Source: Sphingomonas kyeonggiensis
GTDB lineage: Bacteria > Pseudomonadota > Alphaproteobacteria > Sphingomonadales > Sphingomonadaceae
Reading direction: 5' to 3'
DNA: 64,000 bases
NCBI RefSeq assembly: GCF_030812785.1
Contig: NZ_JAUSTJ010000002.1
Location: 682,001-746,000 of the forward strand
The notes under the pieces were generated by a model. That model was not told the DNA's origin, did not search any database, and saw only the letters and a program-made list of their open reading frames with translations. The position numbers were made by a program, and so were the translations under genes. This document shows positions 1-8,493 of this stretch, in pieces (the stretch's first letter is position 1; every line of letters starts with the position of its first letter).

Positions 1-1
1 C

Positions 2-49
2 TTCGAGCTGTTCTACGAAGCCAAGCCGGCCATGGTGGCGGCAGCGTGA
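2..49 (+). CDS. C-terminal tail of a gene that begins before the window
   Basis: Only the last 15 codons are visible, ending FELFYEAKPAMVAAA and a TGA stop at 47-49. The stop overlaps the GTG start of the sigma-factor gene as GTGA, so the two genes are probably translated in a coupled way. ECF41 sigma factors are typically encoded beside a carboxymuconolactone decarboxylase-like, oxidoreductase or epimerase gene, and this tail is probably that partner. The fragment is too short to name the family. Confidence 0.45.
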   Translation, partial: FELFYEAKPAMVAAA

Positions 50-906
50 GCGGCGCGGACGCAGCGGCCATCTTCGATCCGCTGCGTCCGCGGCTGGCGC
101 GTATTGCCTATCGCATGCTCGGCTCGGTCGCGGACGCCGAAGACGTGGTGCAGGACGCGTTCCTGCGCTGGCTCGACACCGACCGCGACCAGGTCCGCGA
201 GCCCGAGGCGTTCCTGCGCCGGGTGGTGACGCGGCTGTGCCTCGACCAGCTCAAGTCGGCCCGGGCGCGGCGGGAGACCTATGTCGGCCCCTGGCTGCCC
301 GAGCCCGTGGTCGAGGAGGAGGACGAAGTGGAGGACGTGACGCTTCCGCTGATGATGGCGCTGGAACGCTTGTCGCCGCTCGAGCGTGCCGCCTTCCTGC
401 TCCATGACGTGTTCGGCGTGAGCTTCGACGAAGTGGGCGAGACGATCGGGCGCGATCCCGCCGCCGCGCGCCAGCTCGCCAGCCGGGCGCGCACCCATGT
501 CCGCGCCGCGCGCCCGCGCTACGAGATGCCGAAGGAGAAGGGGATGGAGATCGTCGCCGCCTTCTTCGCTGCCTCGCGCAGCGGCGACATGACCGCGTTC
601 CGCGGCCTGCTCGCCGACGACGTCACCACCTGGTCGGACGGCGGCGGCAAGGTCCCTGCGGGGCTGCGTCCGATCCACGGCGTCGACGACAACATGAAGC
701 TCTATGCCTCGCTGGCGCGCTTCTTTGCCAAGGAGATGTCGAAGATCGTGCGCTACGGCATGATCAACGGGCTGCCGGGCTTCGTCTCGATCGAGCTGGG
801 TGGCGTGCTCCAGACGACGGCGCTGGCGATCGAGGACGGCAGGATCACCGGCATCTATGTGACGCGCAATCCGGACAAGCTGGGGCATCTTGGCGCGATG
901 CATTGA
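46..906 (+). CDS. ECF41-type RNA polymerase sigma factor with C-terminal SnoaL-like domain
   Basis: This 286-residue protein should direct RNA polymerase to a small set of stress or oxidoreductase promoters. The sigma-2 region lies at about residues 8-75 (LGSVADAEDVVQDAF) and the sigma-4 region at about 100-155. A SnoaL-like domain follows from about 165. Three signatures of the ECF41 group are visible: WLPEP in the linker, DGGGK in the SnoaL domain and NPDKL near the C-terminus. In this group the C-terminal extension modulates sigma activity, replacing a dedicated anti-sigma factor. The GTG start overlaps the stop of the upstream gene. The assignment to ECF41 is strong; the target promoters cannot be read from here. 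Confidence 0.92.
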   Translation: MSGADAAAIFDPLRPRLARIAYRMLGSVADAEDVVQDAFLRWLDTDRDQVREPEAFLRRVVTRLCLDQLKSARARRETYVGPWLPEPVVEEEDEVEDVTLPLMMALERLSPLERAAFLLHDVFGVSFDEVGETIGRDPAAARQLASRARTHVRAARPRYEMPKEKGMEIVAAFFAASRSGDMTAFRGLLADDVTTWSDGGGKVPAGLRPIHGVDDNMKLYASLARFFAKEMSKIVRYGMINGLPGFVSIELGGVLQTTALAIEDGRITGIYVTRNPDKLGHLGAMH

Positions 907-967
907 GGGGCGTGATGTTGGCTGTGGGCATCGCGATCGAAAGCCTGGCGTCGCCCGGATCTTCACC

Positions 968-1072
968 GTCACCCCGGCCTTGTGCCGGGGTCTACCAAGA
1001 GGCGAGGGCAGGGCTCAGAACTCCAGTCCAGTCGGTGCGGCACGGTGGACCCCGGCACAAGGCCGGGGTGAC
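968..1072. repeat. Palindromic repeat element, type A copy 1 (105 bp)
   Basis: Two inverted arms carry the core ccccggccttgtgccgggg on the left and its complement on the right, separated by about 50 bp of unrelated sequence. The outer ends are gtcacc and ggtgac. Each arm is itself an imperfect hairpin, so the unit looks like a REPIN (two inverted REP sequences). It lies between the ECF41 gene and the lipoprotein gene. Copies of exactly the same length lie at 22071 and 34741. Confidence 0.85.
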
Positions 1073-1198
1073 GAAGTATTTGTGGAGATCGCGACCATTT
1101 ATCCAGGGGGCTTCCGCGAGGTGCTGTGGTGACATGTCTCCAAACATTAACCCTCGCCGTTATGCCGCTGGAAACGCCGGATGGGTCAGGCGGGGGAC

Positions 1199-1630
1199 AT
1201 GCGCGCCGCACTCCTGTTTCTAGTCCCCCTGGCGCTCGCCGCCTGCAACCAGACCAATGGCAAGGCCGCGGACGAGATCACCGGCCATCGCTGGGCGCGT
1301 GCCGCGGCCGAATGCGACGATACCTATTTCACCTTCTCGCCGGACGTGATCGATTTCGTACGCAAGGGGCGGGCGATGAACTCGCTGCCGGTGCGACGCG
1401 TCGTCACCGACGCTTCGGACCCCAATACGGTGATGTTCGTGATCGAGGTCGACAGCGCGCTCGCCGTCCGGCCGGAGTCGCGCAAGGACGCCGCCGACGT
1501 GGCGATGGCGTTCCGGATCGAGGGCGACAGCCTCCGCCTCGTCGGCCAGGGCGCGCCGGACCGGCTGCTGCCGGTGTCGGTGGGAGAGGGCGGCTTCCCG
1601 GCGATGACCCTGCGGCGCTGTCCCGGCTGA
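1199..1630 (+). CDS. Small secreted lipoprotein of unknown function
   Basis: The 143-residue product starts with a lipoprotein signal, MRAALLFLVPLALAAC, in which LAAC is a good lipobox with Cys16 as the lipid-bearing residue. It is therefore expected at the inner or outer membrane facing the periplasm. The mature part has two more cysteines, one after AAAE and one in the terminal RRCPG, which could form a disulfide. An in-frame ATG at 1181 would put six extra residues before the signal, so the ATG at 1199 is preferred. I recognise no domain. The gene stands alone between a repeat element and the ccm operon. Confidence 0.7.
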   Translation: MRAALLFLVPLALAACNQTNGKAADEITGHRWARAAAECDDTYFTFSPDVIDFVRKGRAMNSLPVRRVVTDASDPNTVMFVIEVDSALAVRPESRKDAADVAMAFRIEGDSLRLVGQGAPDRLLPVSVGEGGFPAMTLRRCPG

Positions 1631-1705
1631 GCGGCTCGCGGCAACGCACGGAACCTGTCAATTCTCAGCATGGATTCCGCATCCGAACCCCGCTAGTCAT
1701 CGCGC

Positions 1706-2425
1706 GTGCCTGCCTTGCATGCCCTTGCCAACCCCGCGCGCTTCCTCAGGATTGCGCGGCCGCTGACGCCGATCCTGTTCTGGGTCGGGGTGGCGCTGGT
1801 GCTGTTCGGCTGCTGGGCCGGGCTGACGCTCACCCCGCCCGACGCGGTGCAGAAGGAGAGCGCGCGAATCCTCTACATCCATGTCCCTAGTGCCTGGCTG
1901 GGCATGGGCGGGTGGAGCGGCCTCGCCATCGCCTGCCTGAGCTATCTGATCTGGCGTCATCCGCTGGCCAGCGTCGCCGCCCGGGCGATCGCGCCGGCGG
2001 GGGCGACCTTCGCGGCGCTCTGTCTGCTCACCGGCTCGATCTGGGGGCGCCCGACCTGGGGCACCTGGTGGGAATGGGACGGGCGGCTGACCTCGATGCT
2101 GCTGCTGTTCTTCGTTTACATCGCCTGGATCGCGCTCGACCGCGCCGATGCCGAGCGTTCGGGCGACGGGCGGGTGCCGGCGCTGTTCGGCGTGGCGGGC
2201 AGCGCGCTGCTGCCGATCGTCCATTATTCGGTGATCTGGTGGAACACGCTGCACCAGGGCGAGAGCGTGGTGACGGGCAAGATCCATATCTCGCTGCTCT
2301 GGCCTTTGTTCTTCACGCTGGGCGGCTTCACCCTGTTCTTCGCTGGCGTGGTGCTGATGCGGATGCGCGCGATCCTGGCGAGCCAGAAGGTCGAGGCCCG
2401 GCTGCGGCGGATGGCGGCGGCATGA
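1706..2425 (+). CDS. ccmC: Heme exporter subunit CcmC
   Basis: CcmC is the inner-membrane protein that presents heme to CcmE during System I cytochrome c maturation. The 239-residue protein has six predicted membrane segments and the tryptophan-rich WWD motif at about residues 112-131 (WGRPTWGTWWEWDGR). Heme-ligand histidines are expected in IHVPSAW before it and in VHYSVIWW and LHQG after it. It opens an overlapping run of seven ccm genes, and its TGA overlaps the ccmD start as ATGA. The GTG start at 1706 has little Shine-Dalgarno support. The heme ABC transporter genes ccmA and ccmB are not in the window and must lie elsewhere. Confidence 0.96.
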   Translation: MPALHALANPARFLRIARPLTPILFWVGVALVLFGCWAGLTLTPPDAVQKESARILYIHVPSAWLGMGGWSGLAIACLSYLIWRHPLASVAARAIAPAGATFAALCLLTGSIWGRPTWGTWWEWDGRLTSMLLLFFVYIAWIALDRADAERSGDGRVPALFGVAGSALLPIVHYSVIWWNTLHQGESVVTGKIHISLLWPLFFTLGGFTLFFAGVVLMRMRAILASQKVEARLRRMAAA

Positions 2426-2556
2426 ACCACTGGCCGTTCATCACTGCTGCCTATCTGGTCGTGCTGCTCGGCACCGCCGGGCTCGCCGCGCTCAGCTATG
2501 CCGCGATGCGCCGGGCCGAGGCTGCGGCCGAAGCGCTGCGGAGTGGCCGCGAATGA
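2422..2556 (+). CDS. ccmD: Heme exporter small subunit CcmD
   Basis: This is a 44-residue protein with one membrane helix (about residues 6-28, ITAAYLVVLLGTAGLAALSY) followed by a charged Arg/Glu-rich tail, as expected of CcmD. CcmD binds CcmC and holo-CcmE and helps release heme-loaded CcmE from the CcmABCD complex. The ATG overlaps the ccmC stop (ATGA) and the TGA stop overlaps the ccmE start. Its identity rests on size, topology and its invariable place between ccmC and ccmE, because CcmD proteins share little sequence. Confidence 0.85.
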   Translation: MNHWPFITAAYLVVLLGTAGLAALSYAAMRRAEAAAEALRSGRE

Positions 2557-2987
2557 AGGCGAAGCACCAGCGGCTCGTTCTCGCGCTGCTCGCCTTGGGC
2601 GCGATCCTCGGCGCCTCGGCGCTGGCGATGTCAGCGCTCAAGGACCAGGCGGCGTTCTTCTATGCGCCTGCCGATGTGAAGGGGAAGCCGCTGCCGCTCG
2701 ACCGGCATGTCCGGCTGGGCGGGATGGTCGAGAAGGGCTCGATCCGGCGGGCTGCCGACGGCGTCTCGATCCGCTTCGTGGTGACCGACGGGCAGGCGAC
2801 GGTGCCGGTCGCGTTCAAGGGCGTGACGCCGGACCTGTTCAAGGAAGGATCGGGCGTGGTCGCCGAGGGCAAGTTCCAGCCGGACGGCAGCTTCGTCGCC
2901 GACAATATCCTCGCCAAGCATGACGAGCGCTACATGCCGCCCCAGGCCGCCGGCAACATGCACGAGACGAAGACGCTGGAACAGTGA
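2553..2987 (+). CDS. ccmE: Cytochrome c maturation heme chaperone CcmE
   Basis: CcmE carries heme covalently in the periplasm and hands it to the CcmF/CcmH lyase. The 144-residue protein has an N-terminal membrane anchor (about residues 8-28) and an OB-fold domain. The heme-binding signature AKHDERYMP is present, with His123 as the attachment residue and Tyr127 as the likely axial ligand. Its start overlaps the ccmD stop and its stop overlaps the GTG of ccmF, so the genes are translationally coupled. Length and motif match the usual family. Confidence 0.97.
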   Translation: MKAKHQRLVLALLALGAILGASALAMSALKDQAAFFYAPADVKGKPLPLDRHVRLGGMVEKGSIRRAADGVSIRFVVTDGQATVPVAFKGVTPDLFKEGSGVVAEGKFQPDGSFVADNILAKHDERYMPPQAAGNMHETKTLEQ

Positions 2988-4909
2988 TCGCCGAAGCCGG
3001 TCTCGCCGCCCTGTGGCTCGCGACGGGCTTCGCGCTCGTCCAGGTGATGCTCGCCTGGGGCGCGGCGAAGGGCGCCCTGCAGGGCACCGGGGCGGCGGTG
3101 ATGACCGCGCTGCGCCGGGTCGCCGTCGTCCAGGGCATGCTGGCGCTCGCCGCGTTCGGGCTGCTGATCGCGCTGTTCGTGCTGTCGGACATGTCGGTGG
3201 AGCTGGTCGTCGAGAACAGCCATTCGATGAAGCCGCTGATCTACAAGATCGCCGGCGCCTGGGGGAACCATGAGGGCTCGATGCTGCTCTGGGTCACCGT
3301 GCTGGCGACCGCCGGGGCAGGCGTGGCGCTGTTCGAGAAGCGCCTCGCCACCGCCACGCTCGCCGCGACATTGGGCGCGCAGGCGGCGATTGCGATCGGT
3401 TTCTACGCTTTTCTGGCTTTCGCCTCCAACCCGTTCGTGCGGGTGAGCCCCGCCCCGCTGGACGGGCGGGGGATGAACCCGCTGCTGCAGGACCCCGGCC
3501 TCGCCTTCCATCCGCCGACGCTCTATCTCGGCTATGTCGGGCTCTCGGTCGCGTTCAGCTTCGCGGTGGGCGCGCTGCTGATGCGTGACGTCGGCCCTGC
3601 CTTTGCCCGGGCGATGCGGCCCTGGGTGCTGGCGGCCTGGATATTCCTGACCATCGGCATCACCGCTGGCAGCTACTGGGCCTATTACGAGCTCGGCTGG
3701 GGCGGCTGGTGGTTCTGGGACCCGGTCGAGAATGCCTCGCTGATGCCCTGGCTGGCGGCGACCGCCCTGCTCCATTCGGTGACCGTGCTCGCCACCCGCG
3801 ACGGGCTGCGCGCCTGGACGGTAATGCTGGCGGTCGTGGCCTTCTCGATGTCGATGATCGGCACCTTCCTGGTTCGCTCCGGCATCCTGGTCAGCGTCCA
3901 TGCCTTTGCCGTCGACCCGACCCGCGGCGGGTTCATCCTCGCGCTGCTCGGCCTCTATATCGGCGGGGCGCTGGCGCTGTTCGGCGCGCGGATCGGGACG
4001 GTGAAGCAAGGCGCGACCTTCGAGCTGGTCAGCCGCGAGGGCGCGCTGGTGCTCAACAACCTGCTGCTCTCGGTCATCCTCGGCGTGGTCTTCATCGGCA
4101 CGCTCTATCCGCTCGTCGCCCAGGCGGCGGGCGTGCAGCTGTCGATCGGCGCGCCCTTCTTCGAGAAGGCGGCGGTGCCCGTCGGCCTCGCGCTCGTCGC
4201 AGCCACTGCGGCCGGGCCGCTGCTCAAATGGCGGCGCGACCAGTGGAAGACGCTGTTCGGCAAGCTGCTGGTGCCGGTCGGGGTGGGCGTCATCGCCTTC
4301 GTCCTGGTCTTCGCCTTGGGCGGGGCGCACTGGATGCCGTCGCTGGCGCTTGGGCTCGCGGCCATGCTCGCCGTCGCCAGCGTCATCCCGCTGTTCCGCC
4401 GCAACCTGCGCCGCACGCCGCTGCACATCTACGGCATGGTCGTCGCCCATCTGGGCATCGCGGTGAGCATCGCCGGCATGGCCGCGGACGGCGCGTTCAA
4501 GGTCGAGCGGCTGGCGGCGATCTCGGTCGAGCAGAGCGTCACCGTCGGGCCGTACCGGGTCGAGTTGCTCGAGGTGCGGCCGGCGGTCGGCCCCAACTGG
4601 TCGGCGCTCGAGGCGCATCTGAAGGCGACGCGGGGCGACGACGCGCCGATCGACCTGTTCCCGCAGCAGCGCTTCTTCGCCAATCCGCCGACCAACACCA
4701 ACGAGGCGGCGATCGCGACCCTGCTCGACGGCCAGCTCTACACGGTGATCGGCCAGGGCGACGGGGCGGGGCGCTGGCAGATCCGGGCGTGGTGGAAGCC
4801 CTTCGTCACGCTGATCTGGGCCGGCGGCTTCCTGATCGCGCTGGGCGGGCTGCTCTCGCTGGTCGGGCGGGTGCGGCGCGAACGGCGCGATGCGGAGAGT
4901 GACGCATGA
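2984..4909 (+). CDS. ccmF: Cytochrome c heme lyase subunit CcmF
   Basis: CcmF is the large polytopic subunit that attaches heme to the CXXCH motif of apocytochromes c. The 641-residue protein has many membrane segments and a WWD motif at about residues 237-254 (GWGGWWFWDPVENASLMPW). HAFAVDPTRGG follows, and a periplasmic loop with NPPTNTNEA occurs near the C-terminus. The GTG start overlaps the ccmE stop as GTGA and the 3' end overlaps the ccmG ATG. Size and motifs are those of a complete CcmF. Confidence 0.97.
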   Translation: MIAEAGLAALWLATGFALVQVMLAWGAAKGALQGTGAAVMTALRRVAVVQGMLALAAFGLLIALFVLSDMSVELVVENSHSMKPLIYKIAGAWGNHEGSMLLWVTVLATAGAGVALFEKRLATATLAATLGAQAAIAIGFYAFLAFASNPFVRVSPAPLDGRGMNPLLQDPGLAFHPPTLYLGYVGLSVAFSFAVGALLMRDVGPAFARAMRPWVLAAWIFLTIGITAGSYWAYYELGWGGWWFWDPVENASLMPWLAATALLHSVTVLATRDGLRAWTVMLAVVAFSMSMIGTFLVRSGILVSVHAFAVDPTRGGFILALLGLYIGGALALFGARIGTVKQGATFELVSREGALVLNNLLLSVILGVVFIGTLYPLVAQAAGVQLSIGAPFFEKAAVPVGLALVAATAAGPLLKWRRDQWKTLFGKLLVPVGVGVIAFVLVFALGGAHWMPSLALGLAAMLAVASVIPLFRRNLRRTPLHIYGMVVAHLGIAVSIAGMAADGAFKVERLAAISVEQSVTVGPYRVELLEVRPAVGPNWSALEAHLKATRGDDAPIDLFPQQRFFANPPTNTNEAAIATLLDGQLYTVIGQGDGAGRWQIRAWWKPFVTLIWAGGFLIALGGLLSLVGRVRRERRDAESDA

Positions 4910-5430
4910 AGCGGCTGCTGATCTGGGCGCCGCTGGCGCTGTTCGCCCTGGTCTTCGCGCTGGTCGCGGGCGGGCTGATCAAGCCGGCCGACCGGAAGAT
5001 CCACTCGGCGATGGTCGGCAAGCCGGTGCCGGCGCTGGCGATGAAGCCGCTGCTGGCGACCAAGCCGGGGATCGACAGCGCCGCGCTGAAGGGCAAGCCG
5101 CGGCTGCTCAACGTCTTCGCCAGCTGGTGCATCCCGTGCATCGCCGAGGCGCCGCAGCTGCTCAAGCTCAAGCAGGCCGGCGTCGAGATCGACGCGATCG
5201 CGATCCGCGACACGCCGGAGGCAGTGCAGGCGTTCCTGGCGCGCAACGGCGATCCCTATGCTCGGATCGGGGACGACCCGACCGGCAAGGCCCAGATCGC
5301 GCTCGGCTCGTCGGGCGTGCCGGAGACCTTCCTGATCGATGACCAGGGCAGGATCATCGACCAGCATATCGGCGACATCCGCGCCGACGACATCCCGGCG
5401 ATCCTCGCAAAGCTGGAGGCGGCGAAGTGA
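4906..5430 (+). CDS. ccmG: Thiol:disulfide interchange protein CcmG (DsbE)
   Basis: CcmG is a membrane-anchored periplasmic thioredoxin that keeps apocytochrome and CcmH cysteines reduced so that heme can be ligated. The 174-residue protein has an N-terminal anchor (about residues 5-25) and a thioredoxin domain with the active site WCIPC (Cys75 and Cys78). The cis-proline region is GVPETFLID. A typical redoxin-family CcmG has W-C-x-P-C, which fits. It overlaps ccmF upstream and ccmH downstream by four bases each. Confidence 0.95.
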   Translation: MKRLLIWAPLALFALVFALVAGGLIKPADRKIHSAMVGKPVPALAMKPLLATKPGIDSAALKGKPRLLNVFASWCIPCIAEAPQLLKLKQAGVEIDAIAIRDTPEAVQAFLARNGDPYARIGDDPTGKAQIALGSSGVPETFLIDDQGRIIDQHIGDIRADDIPAILAKLEAAK

Positions 5431-5834
5431 GGCGGCTCGCGATCCTGGTCGCGCTGCTTGCCGCCAGCCCGGCGCTGGCCGATTCGAACCGGCCGGCGGC
5501 GCCGCTCGCCTATAGCCAGCTGCCTGATGCCAAGCAGGAGGCGCAGGCCAAGGCGCTGATGGAGACGCTGCGCTGCCTGGTCTGCCAGGGCCAGTCGATC
5601 GCCGACAGCGACGCCGAGATGGCCGGCGACATGCGCGCGCTGGTCCGCGAGCGCATCGCCAAGGGCGAGCAGCCGGCGGCGATCCGCAGCTACCTGGTTC
5701 AGCGCTATGGCGATTACGTCACCTATGACCCGCCGCTCAGCTGGGTGACCGCGCCTTTGTGGATCGCGCCGCTGCTGCTGCTCGCCATCGGGCTGCTGCT
5801 CGCCCGGCGGCTGTTCCGCAAGGGAGGCGCATGA
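5427..5834 (+). CDS. ccmH: Cytochrome c-type biogenesis protein CcmH
   Basis: CcmH is a periplasmic, membrane-anchored thioreductant of apocytochrome c and part of the heme lyase complex. The 135-residue protein has a signal peptide (LAILVALLAASPALA), then the conserved LRCLVCQGQSIADSDA motif with redox cysteines Cys50 and Cys53. A C-terminal membrane helix of about 20 residues precedes a basic tail. This is the short CcmH form, with the TPR part encoded separately by the next gene. It starts with GTG and overlaps both neighbours. Confidence 0.95.
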   Translation: MRRLAILVALLAASPALADSNRPAAPLAYSQLPDAKQEAQAKALMETLRCLVCQGQSIADSDAEMAGDMRALVRERIAKGEQPAAIRSYLVQRYGDYVTYDPPLSWVTAPLWIAPLLLLAIGLLLARRLFRKGGA

Positions 5835-6529
5835 TGGGCTGGCTGATGCTCGCGCTGGTGGCCCTGATCGCGGCGCTGGTGCTCGTACTGCTGCGCTATC
5901 CCCGCAAGCTGTGGACCGTGCCGGCGACCGCGATCATGCTCGGCGCGGCGGGCTATGCCTGGCAAGGGAGCCCGGCGCTGCCCGGCCATCCGGTGGCGGC
6001 CGGGGCGGAGAAGAACCTGGTCAACCAGGAGATGGTCGACCTGCGCGACGCGATGTTCGGCAAGTACGGCACCTATGCCTGGAGCTATGGCAACCTTGCC
6101 GACGGCATGCTCCGCCTGGGCGACCGCGAGCGGGCGGCCAAGGTGTGGCAGGGCGCGGTGCGGCAGGTGCCGGGCGACGTGGCGCTGTGGACCGGGTTCG
6201 GCGCGGCGCTGGCCGAATATGACGGCAACCAGATCTCGCCCGCCGCGCAGTTCGCCTTCGACAAGGCGCTGGCGATCGGCCCCAATCATCCCGGCCCGCG
6301 CTTCTTCTACGGCCTCGCGCTGGTTCGTGCCGGCCGCTACGCCGAGGCCAAGCCGTGGTGGGAGAAGGCGCTGGCGCTGACCCCGGAAAAGGCGAGCTAC
6401 CGCGACCAGCTGGCGGCGCGGCTGATGGTGCTGGACATGTTCCTGGCGGATCAGGCGCGGCAGCAGGGCATGCAGGGAGAGCCGCAGCCGGCTCCGGGGA
6501 ACGGCCCGACGGTAACGCCGAAGCCGTAA
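5831..6529 (+). CDS. ccmI: TPR protein of cytochrome c maturation (CcmI-like)
   Basis: The 232-residue product has two short N-terminal membrane segments (about residues 3-20 and 30-45) followed by tetratricopeptide-like repeats, for example AERAAKVWQGAVRQ-type and KPWWEKALALTPE. CcmI chaperones apocytochrome c towards the lyase by binding its C-terminus. The preferred ATG at 5831 overlaps the ccmH stop; an upstream in-frame start would lie inside ccmH. It is shorter than long CcmI proteins but has the expected place and layout. It ends the ccm operon, with the next gene convergent. Confidence 0.88.
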   Translation: MMGWLMLALVALIAALVLVLLRYPRKLWTVPATAIMLGAAGYAWQGSPALPGHPVAAGAEKNLVNQEMVDLRDAMFGKYGTYAWSYGNLADGMLRLGDRERAAKVWQGAVRQVPGDVALWTGFGAALAEYDGNQISPAAQFAFDKALAIGPNHPGPRFFYGLALVRAGRYAEAKPWWEKALALTPEKASYRDQLAARLMVLDMFLADQARQQGMQGEPQPAPGNGPTVTPKP

Positions 6530-6669
6530 GGCCTTTCCAACAGAGGCGCCCCGAGTCGCCGCTGGAAGTTCACTAAGGTCACGACATTGGCGGGCTTTGC
6601 GGCGCCCGAAAGCGGGCGATACGCAACATGCTGTCGCGCGGCTGATCCTATCTTTCCAACAAAAGCAAA

Positions 6670-6698
6670 GAGCGGCCGGGACATGATCCCGACCGCTC
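6670..6698 (-). terminator. Rho-independent terminator of ald
   Basis: A hairpin is formed by gagcgg and ccgctc with a second inner stem of cggga and tcccg around a short loop. On the minus strand it is followed by CTTTGCTTTT. It lies about 40 bp beyond the ald stop codon and also faces the end of the ccm operon, so it may separate the two convergent units. Confidence 0.75.
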
Positions 6699-6740
6699 CA
6701 CGCAAACAGATGAAATCCTACATTACAAGGCTGGAGACGA

Positions 6741-7847
6741 TCAGCCCGCCCAAGCCTCGTACGGCAGGTCGAGATCGTCGGCGACGGCCTTGAACGCGAT
6801 CTTGCCCTTGTAGACGTTGAGCCCGTTGGCGAGGTGCTTGTCGGCCTTCATCGCGCCCTCGGCACCGAGATTGGCGAGCTTGAGCACGAACGGCAGCGTC
6901 GCGTTATTGAGCGCGAAGGCCGAGGTGCGGGCGACCGCGCCGGGCATGTTGGCGACGCAATAATGGATGATGCCGTCGATTTCGTAGACCGGGTTGTCAT
7001 GCGTGGTCGCATGGCTGGTCTCGAAGCAGCCGCCCTGATCGATCGCGATGTCGACCAGCACCGAGCCGCGCATCATCGTCTTGAGCATTTCCTTGGTGAC
7101 CAGCTTCGGCGCCGCGGCACCCGGCACCAGCACCGCGCCGATCACGACCTGCGAGGTCTTCACCGCCTCGGCGATCGCGGCCTTGCTGGCATAGGCGGTC
7201 TTGATCTGGCTGCCGAAATGCATGTCGAGCTCGGCCAGACGCTCATTGTTGATGTCGTAGATGGTGACGTCGGCGCGCTGGCCAGTGGCCATCTGCGCGG
7301 CGTTGATGCCCGAGACGCCGCCGCCGAGGATCGCGACCTTGCACGGCGCCACGCCCGGCACGCCGCCGAGCAGCTCGCCGCGGCCGCCCTGTTCCTTCTC
7401 GAGATAGTGCGAAGCGACCTGGACCGACATGCGGCCGGCGACTTCCGACATCGGCTTGAGCAGGGGCAGGGCGCCCGAGTTCGAGGTGACGGTCTCATAG
7501 GCAATGCAGGTCGCGCCCGATGCCATCAGGCCCTCGGCCTGGGGCTTGTCGGCGGCGAGGTGGAGATAGGTAAAGAGGACATGGCGCGGCTCGAGCAGCG
7601 CGATTTCCTGCGGCTGCGGCTCCTTGACCTTCACGATCATGTCCGAGCCGGCGAACACCGCGGCGGCATCGGGGGCGATCTTCGCGCCGACGGCGGTATA
7701 GGCCGCGTCGTCGAAATCGATGCCCATGCCGGCCTTGGTCTCGACCAGCACTTCATGGCCGGCATGGACCAGCTCGGCCACCGAGGCCGGGGTCAGGCCG
7801 ACACGATATTCGTGATTCTTGATTTCCTTGGGAACGCCGATGCGCAT
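6741..7847 (-). CDS. ald: Alanine dehydrogenase
   Basis: This enzyme interconverts L-alanine and pyruvate plus ammonia using NAD. The 368-residue protein has the family start MRIGVPKEIKNHEYRVG, the catalytic region FTYLHLAADK (with the conserved His), and a Rossmann dinucleotide motif VAILGGGVSGINAAQMA. The length matches the usual 370 or so. The ATG at 7847 is chosen over an upstream in-frame start because it gives the canonical N-terminus and has GGAGAGG seven bases before it. A divergent Lrp/AsnC regulator lies 136 bp away, and alanine-responsive Lrp-type control of ald is well established in other bacteria. Confidence 0.97.
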   Translation of the reverse strand: MRIGVPKEIKNHEYRVGLTPASVAELVHAGHEVLVETKAGMGIDFDDAAYTAVGAKIAPDAAAVFAGSDMIVKVKEPQPQEIALLEPRHVLFTYLHLAADKPQAEGLMASGATCIAYETVTSNSGALPLLKPMSEVAGRMSVQVASHYLEKEQGGRGELLGGVPGVAPCKVAILGGGVSGINAAQMATGQRADVTIYDINNERLAELDMHFGSQIKTAYASKAAIAEAVKTSQVVIGAVLVPGAAAPKLVTKEMLKTMMRGSVLVDIAIDQGGCFETSHATTHDNPVYEIDGIIHYCVANMPGAVARTSAFALNNATLPFVLKLANLGAEGAMKADKHLANGLNVYKGKIAFKAVADDLDLPYEAWAG

Positions 7848-7879
7848 GGGAGCCTCTCCTGAAAGCGATTGGCGCGCAG

Positions 7880-7896
7880 AATATAGCATGGCGGGC
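7880..7896 (-). promoter_or_regulatory. Candidate extended -10 promoter for ald
   Basis: The minus strand reads TGCTATATT, an extended -10 element, about 33 bases upstream of the ald ATG. No good -35 hexamer lies 17 bases further out, which suits an activator-dependent promoter. The imperfect AT-rich dyad ggaatt-gctgt-aatttcc at about 7942-7959 is a plausible Lrp-type site. Both calls are inferences from the sequence. Confidence 0.4.
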
Positions 7897-7983
7897 CGCG
7901 AATCCCTGCAAAGATATGACAAGGCACCCAGTTGAACGCATGGAATTGCTGTAATTTCCCTGAAAATGGGCTATCCATGCAGG

Positions 7984-8451
7984 ATGGACAGGATTGACGC
8001 AGCTATCCTCAAATCGCTCGCCGCCGACGCGCGCGCGCCGGTGAGTGCGATCGCCGCCGAGGTGGGGCTTTCGCAATCGGCCTGCACGAGGCGGATCCAG
8101 GCGCTGGAGGCATCGGGGCATCTGCTCGGCTATGGCGCGCGACTCGGTCACCGGCGGCTGGGCTATCGGATCACTGCGCTGGTCGACATCACGCTGGGCA
8201 CGCAGGTGGAGGAAGACCTGGCGCGGTTCGAGGCGGCGGTGGCGCAAATCGACGGGGTGGTGGAATGCGCGCTGGTCTCGGGCGGGCAGGACTATCGGCT
8301 CAAGATCCTGGCGCGCGACCTGGACGATTATGAGCGGCTGCACCGTGAGCATCTCGGGCGACTGCCCGGCGTGGTGACGATCAATTCGAGCTTCGTGCTG
8401 CGCGCGATCCCGACGCGGAGCGAGGCGGAGGCGCTGTTCGGGGGGCGGTAG
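7984..8451 (+). CDS. Lrp/AsnC family regulator, probable regulator of ald
   Basis: The 155-residue protein starts MDRIDAAILKSLAADAR, the classic Lrp opening, followed by a winged helix-turn-helix (LSQSACTRRIQALEASG). A RAM ligand-binding domain fills about residues 70-150 (VVECALVSGGQDYRLKILARD). It should sense an amino acid, probably alanine given its neighbour, and control the divergent ald gene. An in-frame ATG at 7966 would add six residues; the start at 7984 matches the family. It ends 42 bp from the convergent LysR-type gene. Confidence 0.93.
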   Translation: MDRIDAAILKSLAADARAPVSAIAAEVGLSQSACTRRIQALEASGHLLGYGARLGHRRLGYRITALVDITLGTQVEEDLARFEAAVAQIDGVVECALVSGGQDYRLKILARDLDDYERLHREHLGRLPGVVTINSSFVLRAIPTRSEAEALFGGR

Positions 8452-8493
8452 GCGCGGTCGGACGCCCGAAGAAGCGGTTCAGTGGAAAGCGAG

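Noticed and set aside
2930..4618. A 562-codon open frame on the minus strand over ccmF
   Set aside because: ccmF is certain on the other strand and this frame has typical shadow composition.
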